Below are positions 15,279-22,511 of a DNA stretch of 44,935 bases, piece after piece. Source of the DNA: CAZZNQ01 sp964655775 (GTDB lineage: Bacteria; Planctomycetota; Brocadiia; SM23-32); assembly GCA_964655775.1 (NCBI GenBank), contig CAZZNQ010000025.1:1-44935 (forward strand). Direction: 5' to 3'. Position 1 is the first letter of the stretch; the number at the start of each line of letters is the position of its first letter. A model generated the notes under the pieces. The model saw only the letters and a program-made list of their open reading frames with translations, was not told the DNA's origin and did no database searches. Both the position numbers and the translations under genes were made by a program.

Positions 15279-17096
15279 ATGAACGGATGGATCGCGCTGT
15301 GTGGTATGCTCGTCTTCGCGGCCATGGTGCTGCTGAGCCCGGCGGCCGATGCTGTTACCTGGGTCGAGGGCGAGGACTTCGCCCTGGCAACGAACACCGG
15401 CATGGCCAACGTCTCCGAGAAGCCGCTCGCCTCGGGCGGCAAGGTCCTCTACGGTCCGGCGACCGACAAGGAAGGCAACGTTGTGGAGTACCGCTTCACG
15501 CTCGATGAGCCGGTGGCCGACGCGAAGCTGATCTTCCGCTACGCGCGGCTGCACTGGCGGGAGACGATGGTGCCGGCGCCCATCAAGCTGGAACTGGTCG
15601 GCACGGGCGATCCCCTCACCCTCGACGTCGAGTTCCCCGATACCGGCGGATGGGGCAGCGCGCCGTCCCATTGGCAGCTCATGACCGCCGACGTCGGCGG
15701 CCCCCTCGCCGCGGGGGAATGGATGCTGCGCCTCACCAGCCTGGCCGACAGCAACTCGGTGAACCTGGACGGCTTCTTCATTGCCGAGCCCGACTTCGCC
15801 GTCACCGCCGCGGAGCTCTCCTCGTTGCTCCGTCTGAAGATCGACTCGGGCGGCTACGTGGGCCTTCGCCTGAACTCGGGCGCCATCCGGCAGGACCGCA
15901 CCAAGACGCTGGGCGTCGCCAACCGCCTGTTCGCGCCCGGCAGCAGCGCCATCGCGGCGTCCATCATCGACGAGGCCGGCAAGCGCATGCCGCTTCCCGC
16001 CGTCCCCGCGGAGAACCGGGTCTCCGCCGACGTCGCGATCCACGTGTTCGCGCTGTCCGACCTGGCAGACGGCACCTACCAGCTTGAGGTCGACTCGACG
16101 CTGCCCGAGGCCCAACTGGAGCTGTCGCTCACCCTCCTGGGAGAGTTTCTCTCCACGCTGGACGAGCGGATGGCCAGGATCGAGGAGTTCGCCGCCTCGC
16201 TGCCCGCGACCCATCCGGGCGCGGCGGAGGTGTGTGGGGCGGACTTCGAGCATGCCGTGGAGTTCCTCAAGGCGGCGCGGGAGACGATGTCCCAGTCTGT
16301 CGTGCAGCCGTCGACCAGCGCGTGGCGGGAGCACATCGCCGAGCAGGAGCGGGAGAGCGACCCCGCGCCACTGGCGCTGAGCATGAAGGCGACGGTCGAG
16401 CAGTACGAGGAGACGATGGCGCGCATCCAGGCCGGCAGGTCGCCCTACTACGGCCGGACGGGCCAGTTCCGCCGGGCGTTCGAGTCCGACGCGTCGGGCG
16501 ACCTCGTCGTCTACCGCAGCCTGATCCCCGGCGACTACAACAGGTCCGACTCCGTCCCGTTCGTGCTCATGCTGCACGGCGGCGGCGGTGACGAGAACTA
16601 CTTCCCGGACATGGACGGCGGCACCATCCTGCGCATCCTGGACGAGCGCGGCTACCTGGCCGTCTGCCCCCGGTATGGCCGACACTACGACGTGAGCGAC
16701 GACGATCTGCTGCAGTTGATCGACCTCACGCTGCAGCAGTACCCGAAGATCGATCCGGACCGCATTTACGTCACGGGCATATCGATGGGCGGCGGCACCA
16801 CGTATCGGCTGGCCGTCAACAACCCGAACCTGTTCGCGGCCGCATGCTGCGTCTCGGCGGGCAGTAGGGGCGAGGGTGCGGAGAGTCTGGCGACGACGCC
16901 GATGCTGAGCCTGCACGGCGAGGGCGACGGCGTTCTGCCGGTCGCACGTGCTCGCGCGCTCGAGGCGAAGATGAAGGAACTCGGCTACCAGCACAAGCTG
17001 ATCACCTTCGCCGGCCACGGCCACGAGTACCACGCCGAACAGTACCTCAACCTGACGCTGGACTTCTTCGACAAGACCGGCGCCAAAAAGCGCTAA
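15279..17096 (+). CDS. Secreted alpha/beta-hydrolase (esterase-like) with N-terminal CBM-like domain
   Basis: A 605-aa exported protein. Residues 1-25 are a signal peptide ending in SPAADA. Residues ~28-170 look like a beta-sandwich of the CBM6/35 kind (VTWVEGEDFA ... SVNLDGFFIAEPD), perhaps binding carbohydrate. A middle part (~175-330) with beta strands and a long helix (LDERMARIEEFAASLP) is unassigned. Residues ~395-605 are an alpha/beta hydrolase with the oxyanion loop LMLHGGGGDE. The nucleophile is S502 in GISMG, with probable acid D550 (GEGDGVLP) and base H580 or H582 (GHGHEYH). It resembles feruloyl-esterase/PHB-depolymerase-type enzymes and may release ester groups from polysaccharides outside the cytoplasm. 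GGGAGGG precedes the ATG. Confidence 0.82.
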   Translation: MNGWIALCGMLVFAAMVLLSPAADAVTWVEGEDFALATNTGMANVSEKPLASGGKVLYGPATDKEGNVVEYRFTLDEPVADAKLIFRYARLHWRETMVPAPIKLELVGTGDPLTLDVEFPDTGGWGSAPSHWQLMTADVGGPLAAGEWMLRLTSLADSNSVNLDGFFIAEPDFAVTAAELSSLLRLKIDSGGYVGLRLNSGAIRQDRTKTLGVANRLFAPGSSAIAASIIDEAGKRMPLPAVPAENRVSADVAIHVFALSDLADGTYQLEVDSTLPEAQLELSLTLLGEFLSTLDERMARIEEFAASLPATHPGAAEVCGADFEHAVEFLKAARETMSQSVVQPSTSAWREHIAEQERESDPAPLALSMKATVEQYEETMARIQAGRSPYYGRTGQFRRAFESDASGDLVVYRSLIPGDYNRSDSVPFVLMLHGGGGDENYFPDMDGGTILRILDERGYLAVCPRYGRHYDVSDDDLLQLIDLTLQQYPKIDPDRIYVTGISMGGGTTYRLAVNNPNLFAAACCVSAGSRGEGAESLATTPMLSLHGEGDGVLPVARARALEAKMKELGYQHKLITFAGHGHEYHAEQYLNLTLDFFDKTGAKKR

Positions 17097-17177
17097 CGGC
17101 GACACGCGCGGGATTCGAGCCAGTTGCCTTCGCCCCCGCGCTCGACGCCAAGTGCCCTCTGCAGGGGCCAGTTCGAC

Positions 17178-19058
17178 TCACTCGTTCACGCCGAAGGGCT
17201 GAACGCGGATGACTTCCTGCACCGAGGTGATGCCCCGTGCCGCTTTCTCCAGGCCGCAGGCCAGCATGGATCGCATGCCGGCGGTCTGGGCGGCCTTGCG
17301 CAACTCTCCCGGCCGCGCGGCCGAAGCCACCGCTTCCTTGAACCGGTCGTCGGGGATGAGTATCTCGTGGATGGCGGTCAGTCCACGGTAGCCGCTGCCG
17401 GTGCATCGGTCGCATCCGCGTGGCGAGAAGAAGGCCCCCTCCTCCATGCCCGCCACGATGTCGGCGGCTTCGGGCGGCAGGCTATGCAGCGGCGGTTCGC
17501 ATTCCTCCTTGCACTCCTCGCACAGGACGCGCACCAACCGTTGCGAGATCACGCCGGCCACGGTGCTGTTGACCATGAACGGCTCGAGGCCCATGTCCAG
17601 CAGGCGCTTCACGCCTCCGGGCGCCGTCTCCGCGTGGAGCGTGGTGAGAACCAGGTGCCCGGTCATCGCCACCTGGACGCAGAGATTGGCCGTCTCCGGG
17701 TCGCGTATCTCGCCGATTAGAATCACGTCCGGGTCCTGCCGGAAGATGTGCCGGATCATCTGGGGAAACGTGCGCCCGATCTGCGGTCGGATCTCGGTCT
17801 GTGCGACCCCTGCAATCTCGTGTTCGACCGGGTCCTCGACGGATATCACCAGGCGTCGGTCGCGGTCGATAGTCTTGAGCATCGAATAGAACAGGGTCGT
17901 CTTCCCCGAGCCCGTTGGGCCGGCGGCCAGCACTATTCCGCTATTTCGCTCACACAGGGCTCGCACCTTCTCGGCGTCGTCTTCCAGCAGCCCGATCCGC
18001 TCCAGGTCCAGCATCGAGCTATCACCGGTGGGCAGGATCCTCAGACAGATGCGCTCGCCGTGCAGCGACGGCAGCGAGGAGGCCCGGAGATCGTGCGCTC
18101 GCCCGGCGATCTGGATCTTGATGCGGCCGTCCTGCGGCAGCAGGTTCTGCGATACGTCCATGCCGGCCATCGTCTTGATCCGCGCGGCGATTTGGGAATG
18201 CGGTACGTCCGGCGGCTTCGCAGTGCAGACGCTCTTGGGCGGATCGAAATCCCGCAGCACCCCGTCGACGCGAAGGCGAACGCGCACGCGGTCATCCCCG
18301 GTGGGATCGAAATGAATATCGCTCGCGCGTTGTTGGATGCCCACCAGGATGACGGTGTTGACAAACCCTCTGGCCGGTTCCCGCCGGACCGCCGGCCTCA
18401 GTTCCTCCACGTCGGCGGGCGGCCACAGTGCGCTGAAGTCGTCCTCCTCCATCGCGTCCGCGACACGGAACGCGCACTCGCGGAACTCGCCTCTTCCCTC
18501 CGCACCTCCCACGGCCGAGACGACCTCTTCCAGGATGGAAGGGATGGATTGCCTCAGGGCCGTGCTCAGCGCACTTCCCTCAAGGACGTGACGGCGCACG
18601 GCCGCCCAAGTGCTTGCCAAGCCGTCGCGTCCCGCCCGTTCAGCGAGGGCGCCGAGTGCGTCGACCAGCGGCACGCTGCAGGACAGCATGTGCCCGAGTG
18701 CGCGCCAGTCCCGGGCGGCCGGATTGCCGTCCGACGGCTCTCCCGCTACCGGGAAGCTGCCGTCCTCGATTGCGTCGGCGATCCGGTCCGACACATGCGC
18801 CAGATCCCGCGCCGTCGCGCCGGCCAACACCATCCGGTAGACGGCGGGGCCGAAGAGCCGGGGATGCTTCGCGAAGGCGTCCTGCGGCTCGATCCGCAGG
18901 TGCTCGTCCCGGCACAGATCCGCCGCCGCTTGCGCCAGGCTGGAATCCTCTGAGGAGGACCCGGCGACGCCTACGGCCTGCGTGAGGTCCTCGCCCTCAC
19001 TCAGGCGTCGGGCTATCTCCCGCCAGAATGCGACCAATGCTTCTCGTGTTGTGGTCAT
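17178..19058 (-). CDS. GspE/PilB-type secretion ATPase with two N-terminal GspF-like domains
   Basis: A 626-aa hexameric-type secretion ATPase. Residues ~230-620 are a full GspE core: Walker A GPTGSGKTTL (380-389), Walker B/Asp-box region RQDPDVILIGEIRDPET (440-456), His box TGHLVLTTLHAET (466-478) and a zinc module of two CxxC pairs (513/516 and 549/552). The N-terminus differs from the usual N1/N2 domains. Residues ~10-100 and ~118-205 each match the cytoplasmic helical domain of GspF (for example AFAKHPRLFGPAVYRMVLAG, and SVPLVDALGALAERA with HVLEGSALSTAL), without GspF's membrane helices. The ATG overlaps the anti-sigma stop as ATGA. It should power assembly of a type II secretion or type IV pilus fibre. 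Confidence 0.9.
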   Translation of the reverse strand: MTTTREALVAFWREIARRLSEGEDLTQAVGVAGSSSEDSSLAQAAADLCRDEHLRIEPQDAFAKHPRLFGPAVYRMVLAGATARDLAHVSDRIADAIEDGSFPVAGEPSDGNPAARDWRALGHMLSCSVPLVDALGALAERAGRDGLASTWAAVRRHVLEGSALSTALRQSIPSILEEVVSAVGGAEGRGEFRECAFRVADAMEEDDFSALWPPADVEELRPAVRREPARGFVNTVILVGIQQRASDIHFDPTGDDRVRVRLRVDGVLRDFDPPKSVCTAKPPDVPHSQIAARIKTMAGMDVSQNLLPQDGRIKIQIAGRAHDLRASSLPSLHGERICLRILPTGDSSMLDLERIGLLEDDAEKVRALCERNSGIVLAAGPTGSGKTTLFYSMLKTIDRDRRLVISVEDPVEHEIAGVAQTEIRPQIGRTFPQMIRHIFRQDPDVILIGEIRDPETANLCVQVAMTGHLVLTTLHAETAPGGVKRLLDMGLEPFMVNSTVAGVISQRLVRVLCEECKEECEPPLHSLPPEAADIVAGMEEGAFFSPRGCDRCTGSGYRGLTAIHEILIPDDRFKEAVASAARPGELRKAAQTAGMRSMLACGLEKAARGITSVQEVIRVQPFGVNE

Positions 19059-19537
19059 GGTACGGTCCTTTCTATGCCGGCGAGGATGCCGGCGACTTCG
19101 CTCTCGATGGTGGTGCGGAGGTGTGCCCGCTCGCGTTTCTCGACCCAGTCGATCAGCTTGCCCCGCCGGACGCGTATCTGCCCGGCGATCTCGAACGCGG
19201 GGAGATCGGGCACCAGGACGGCCAGTTCATCCCCGCTGATGCGAAGGAACTCGGCGACCTCCGGCAGCGTCATTACCTGCGGATCCGGGTCTGCGCCCAG
19301 CAGCGACCTGAGCCGGCGCCGGGCCCTGAGCACGGCCGCGGCAGGTGGCTCGGGCTGCTGCATCGTGGCGAACGCGTCTTCGAGCTGCCTGAGACCGGCC
19401 ATTCGCTGTCGGCAGGCACAGCACTCGTCCAAGTGTTTCTCGATCGCCTCAGCCCGCGTTGCGTCCGCCTCTCCGAGGAGGTAGGCAGAGAGGTCTTCCG
19501 CCGAGGACGGGCAGCGTGAATCGGTTTCTTCCTTCAT
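19055..19537 (-). CDS. Anti-sigma factor (zf-HC2) fused to excisionase-type HTH domain
   Basis: A 160-aa soluble protein. Residues ~10-48 carry an anti-sigma zinc-finger motif H35-x3-C39-x2-C42 (LSAYLLGEADATRAEAIE precedes it). After a helical linker, residues ~85-135 form a MerR/excisionase-like winged HTH (MTLPEVAEFLRIS ... IAGQIRVRRGKLIDWVEKRE). No membrane segment follows, so it acts in the cytoplasm. The ATG at 19537 overlaps the sigma-factor stop (ATGA), and its own stop overlaps the GspE-fusion start (ATGA). It probably inhibits the upstream sigma factor, and the HTH could let the same protein bind DNA. The combination is unusual among anti-sigma factors I know. Confidence 0.82.
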   Translation of the reverse strand: MKEETDSRCPSSAEDLSAYLLGEADATRAEAIEKHLDECCACRQRMAGLRQLEDAFATMQQPEPPAAAVLRARRRLRSLLGADPDPQVMTLPEVAEFLRISGDELAVLVPDLPAFEIAGQIRVRRGKLIDWVEKRERAHLRTTIESEVAGILAGIERTVP

Positions 19538-20130
19538 AGTTCCTTTAGCCTTTCGGCAAGCGTGCAGCGTGCGCGGTGGATCCACGTCTTCACTGTATTG
19601 AGCGGCGCGTCCAGGGCTTGGCTGATCTCCTGGTAGCTCATCTCCTCGAAGGCGCGCAGAAGAATGGCCTCGCGCTGGCCCTCGGGTAGGGTTCGGATTG
19701 CGCGGGCGAGGCCGGCGGAACGCTCCTTCCACTCCATCTTCTCTGCGGGACCGGGCGCGCCCGACGCGGCGTCCGCCGGGTCGGTACCGATTGCCGGCAT
19801 TGCCTCCCGACGGCTTCGGGCAGCGCGCAGCCGGTTCAGACAGAAGTTCCGCGCTATGCGCATCATCCACGGACGGAACCGCCCACGGGGTTCGTAGCGC
19901 TGGGCGGCACGCGCCATCGCGAGAAAGGTCTCTTGCATGACGTCGGCGGCGCCGTCCTCCCGACCGAGCATGAAACAGGCGAAGGCGTAGACGGACCTGT
20001 GGTGTCGGGCGAACAGCACCTCAAAGGCGTCCGGATCGCCCTCACGGTGCATCAGGAAAAGCTCTTCGTCCGAGACATCTTCCAAAGGTCGGCCTCCGGC
20101 ACGGCCATAGGGCCAGGATCGAGCCGTCAT
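19534..20130 (-). CDS. ECF-family RNA polymerase sigma factor
   Basis: A 198-aa sigma factor with region 2 at residues ~20-95 (DAFEVLFARHHRSVYAFA, DVMQETFLAMARA, GRFRPWMMRIARNFCLNRLR). Region 4 is at ~135-195 (LPEGQREAILLRAFEEMSYQEIS, NTVKTWIHRARCTLAERL). It lacks regions 1 and 3, as ECF factors do. The linker is Ala/Pro-rich. An RBS-like GTAGAAGGG lies before the ATG, with a TATGAT box around 20145-20150. It is the first gene of a three-gene overlapping operon with its likely anti-sigma factor and the secretion ATPase, so it may direct expression of a secretion system. The target promoters are unknown. Confidence 0.93.
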   Translation of the reverse strand: MTARSWPYGRAGGRPLEDVSDEELFLMHREGDPDAFEVLFARHHRSVYAFACFMLGREDGAADVMQETFLAMARAAQRYEPRGRFRPWMMRIARNFCLNRLRAARSRREAMPAIGTDPADAASGAPGPAEKMEWKERSAGLARAIRTLPEGQREAILLRAFEEMSYQEISQALDAPLNTVKTWIHRARCTLAERLKEL

Positions 20131-20426
20131 CGCGCCCTTCTACTATCATAAACACGCGGAAATGGAAAATGTTTCACGGCGACGGCTCGGTAGACGGTAA
20201 TGCGCTCTTGGGCCTGATGCTTTCTGGAGCTCGGGCCGGCTCCGTCACGGAGTTGCAGCCACGGTCAGTGCCCGCCAGGATCGGATGTGCGCCACTTAAC
20301 GCCGGCCGCGCTCTGCGCTTGCCTGGCGCGTCATGTCCGGCTATGTTGCATCACCGCCGAGACGCAGGCCGTAACAAAGCGTGCTCAATGAAGTGCGGAC
20401 GCCGGCGGAATAGGGGAGGACGGACG

Positions 20427-21968
20427 GTGAATCGCGTGATCCGACTGACGGTGGTGGGTCTTCTTGTGGCGGCGGCGCATGTCACGGCGGCGACCCGGAC
20501 GCCGAGTCCATATGAGGTCGCTTTCTCCACCTCCTTGGGCGGCCGCGCTGCGGAGATGGTCCGCGATGTCGAGGTCGACTTCCGGGGCAACGTCTACGTC
20601 GCGGGCACCACGCGGTCGGCCGACTTTCCCACTACCCGCGGCGCCTACGACACGGAACTCGACGCCTCCGCCGGCCGAAGCCGCTGGGGCTACAACTCCG
20701 ACATCTTCGTGGCCAAGTTCGGCCCCGGCGGACGGCTGCTTTGGTCAACCCTTATCGGTGGGCCGAACTCCGAGGAAGCCTACGGGCTGGAGGTCGACAG
20801 CCGGGGCTTCGTTATCGTTCACGGTCGCGGCACGCCGGGCTCACCGGTCACACCGGGCGTCTATCAGCCGGAGTTTAAGGGCTGCGGCGGCAGCGATCCC
20901 GGCAACCCGCACAACACCGCCCAGAACGCCTACGTCTGCAAGCTGACGCCCGACGGCTCGCGGCTGGTCTGGGGCAGTTTCTTCGGCATCGACCACCTGC
21001 ACCGCGACCTGGCGCTGGACGGCAACAACGACATCTACGTGACCTGGGGCGTGCGGCCCAAGCACGCCGACCGCCGCCACTGGGACACCTGGATGAGGCC
21101 GGAGTGGGTGGCCAACGCCTTCCAGAAAACGCCCCAGGGCGGCGACGACTGCGGCGTGGCCAAGATCGCGGGCGACGGCAGCCGCGTCGTCTGGGCCACC
21201 TATCTCGGCGGGTCCGGCTACGACTCCATCGAGGCGTCCATCGACGTCGACCCGCAGGGCTACGTCTACGTCGGCACGCAGACGCGCTCGATCGATATCC
21301 CCACCACCGAGGGCGCGGCGGACCGGAGCCACAACGGCGGCGTGGACTGGTACGTGGCGAAGCTCACGCCCGATGGCTCGCGGCTCGTCTACGGCACCTA
21401 CGTCGGCGACGAGGGCGACAACTGGCTGAACACGCACAACCTGGTCGTGGACGCGCAGGGCAACTGCTACTCGTCCACCTGCGCGCGGAGCGGATCGTTC
21501 CCGACGACGCCCGGCGCGGCCCAGCGGCAATTCGGCGGGGGCAACACTGACTGGGGCATCGTCAAGCTCTCGCCGACCGGCGCACTGCTGGCCGGGACGT
21601 TGTTTGGGGGCTCACAAGGCGACAACCCCGACGGCATCCGCATCGGCCCGCGAGGCGAACTCGTCCTGTTCGGACAGACTGCTTCGCCGGACTTTCCGGT
21701 CTCGGCCGATGCGCTCCAGCGCGCCAAGGGCGGCCGGGGCGACGCGGTGGTGACGATCCTTTCTCCGAACCTCGATCGCGTGCTCTACAGTACCTTCCTG
21801 GGCGGCCCGGGCGACGATAACGGCCGGGCCGGCGCCGTCGGTCCGGACGGTAGCCTGGCCGTAGCGGGCGCCAGCTCGGGCGGCGGCTGGCCGACGGCCC
21901 GCGCCTTCCAGGCATCCCCACCGGACGGCGCGAACGCCATCATCGCCCTCTTCCGCCCCTCCCGCTGA
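20427..21968 (+). CDS. Secreted SBBP-repeat beta-propeller protein
   Basis: A 513-aa exported protein with a signal peptide (VIRLTVVGLLVAAAHVTA). The remainder is a series of ~50-60-residue blades of the SBBP (seven-bladed beta-propeller) type. Recurrent units are D-x-x-G-N-x-Y-V-x-G-x-T (for example FRGNVYVAGTTRSADFPTT, PQGYVYVGTQTRSIDIPTT, LVLFGQTASPDFPVS) alternating with AKLTPDGSRLVYGTYVG-like strands. No dockerin, Por-type or other sorting tail is visible. The GTG at 20427 is chosen because GGGGAGGA lies 7-14 bases upstream and the signal peptide then follows directly; an ATG ~39 bases upstream is the alternative. Such proteins are probably extracellular binding or scaffold propellers; the ligand is unknown. 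Confidence 0.85.
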   Translation: MNRVIRLTVVGLLVAAAHVTAATRTPSPYEVAFSTSLGGRAAEMVRDVEVDFRGNVYVAGTTRSADFPTTRGAYDTELDASAGRSRWGYNSDIFVAKFGPGGRLLWSTLIGGPNSEEAYGLEVDSRGFVIVHGRGTPGSPVTPGVYQPEFKGCGGSDPGNPHNTAQNAYVCKLTPDGSRLVWGSFFGIDHLHRDLALDGNNDIYVTWGVRPKHADRRHWDTWMRPEWVANAFQKTPQGGDDCGVAKIAGDGSRVVWATYLGGSGYDSIEASIDVDPQGYVYVGTQTRSIDIPTTEGAADRSHNGGVDWYVAKLTPDGSRLVYGTYVGDEGDNWLNTHNLVVDAQGNCYSSTCARSGSFPTTPGAAQRQFGGGNTDWGIVKLSPTGALLAGTLFGGSQGDNPDGIRIGPRGELVLFGQTASPDFPVSADALQRAKGGRGDAVVTILSPNLDRVLYSTFLGGPGDDNGRAGAVGPDGSLAVAGASSGGGWPTARAFQASPPDGANAIIALFRPSR

Positions 21969-22070
21969 GGCAGCCCACGCAGAGGAAGCTCCCGCGGGGT
22001 CGGACCGCATGCGGCGTCGATTCCCCCCCGCCGGTTGGGTGAACGACCGACAATCTCGAGGGGATAGGTA

Positions 22071-22099
22071 TTGACATTTTACTACGTCTGTAGTAGTAT
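22071..22099 (+). promoter_or_regulatory. Promoter of the BlaI-M56 operon
   Basis: TTGACA (22071-22076), a 17-base spacer and TAGTAT (22094-22099). The spacer and -10 box are largely covered by the palindrome at 22080-22095, so repressor binding would exclude RNA polymerase. Confidence 0.75.
22080..22095. promoter_or_regulatory. BlaI-type operator TACTAC-GTCT-GTAGTA
   Basis: A perfect 16-base inverted repeat with 6-base arms inside the promoter. BlaI/MecI/CopY repressors are known to bind TACA/TGTA-type dyads, including TACTAC...GTAGTA variants. Its position overlapping the -10 box and its placement just before the BlaI gene make autorepression very likely. Confidence 0.8.
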
Positions 22100-22130
22100 T
22101 GCGAGCGTTATGGCACAAAGGAGGGAAGCG

Positions 22131-22511
22131 TTGAAGCTTACCGGCGCCGAATGGCACATCATGAACGCGCTCTGGCGGGATTGGCCGGCCACCGCGCGCG
22201 AGATCGAGGCCCGGCTCCCCGACGAGGTCGGCTGGGCCTACACCACCATCCGCTCGATGCTCGCCCGCCTGGTCGAGAAGGGCGCGGTCCGCGAATACAA
22301 GCGCAGCAACGTGAGCTTCTACGAGCCGATCCTCACCCGCCGCAAGGCGCGGATGGCCGCGCTCCAATCGGTGGTGGGGGAGGCGTTCGAGGGGGCGTTC
22401 GGCCCGTTGGTGCATTTCCTGGTCGAGGAGGAGGCCCTCTCCGAGCGGGAGCGGGAGCGGCTGCTGGACGCGCTGGAAGGCAAGGGTGAGGAGGGGGAAG
22501 GCAATGATTGA
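22131..22511 (+). CDS. BlaI/MecI family transcriptional repressor, TTG start
   Basis: A 126-aa winged-helix repressor of the BlaI/MecI/CopY family. It begins LKLTGAEWHIMNALWRDWPATA, followed by WAYTTIRSMLARLVEKGAV, the DNA-binding domain; the C-terminal helices (~85-115) mediate dimerisation. The TTG at 22131 is chosen because AAAGGAGGG (22117-22125) sits 5 bases before it and family members start at this point. The in-frame ATG at 22110 would put that ribosome-binding site inside the gene. The stop lies 8 bases inside the M56 gene, so the two are coupled. By analogy with BlaI-BlaR1 it should be inactivated through the neighbouring M56 metalloprotease. Confidence 0.92.
   Translation: MKLTGAEWHIMNALWRDWPATAREIEARLPDEVGWAYTTIRSMLARLVEKGAVREYKRSNVSFYEPILTRRKARMAALQSVVGEAFEGAFGPLVHFLVEEEALSERERERLLDALEGKGEEGEGND

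Noticed and set aside
17111..17121. tRNA T-arm-like sequence (minus-strand GGCTCGAATCC) between the esterase and GspE-fusion genes
   Set aside because: The T-stem does not pair properly and no acceptor, D or anticodon arm can be formed around it. It could be a relic, but there is no support for an RNA gene or attachment site.
20290..20426. c-di-GMP-type (GEMM) riboswitch before the SBBP gene, suggested by GAGACGCAGGCC
   Set aside because: The required paired stems and the partner sequences of the motif are not present, so the resemblance is superficial.
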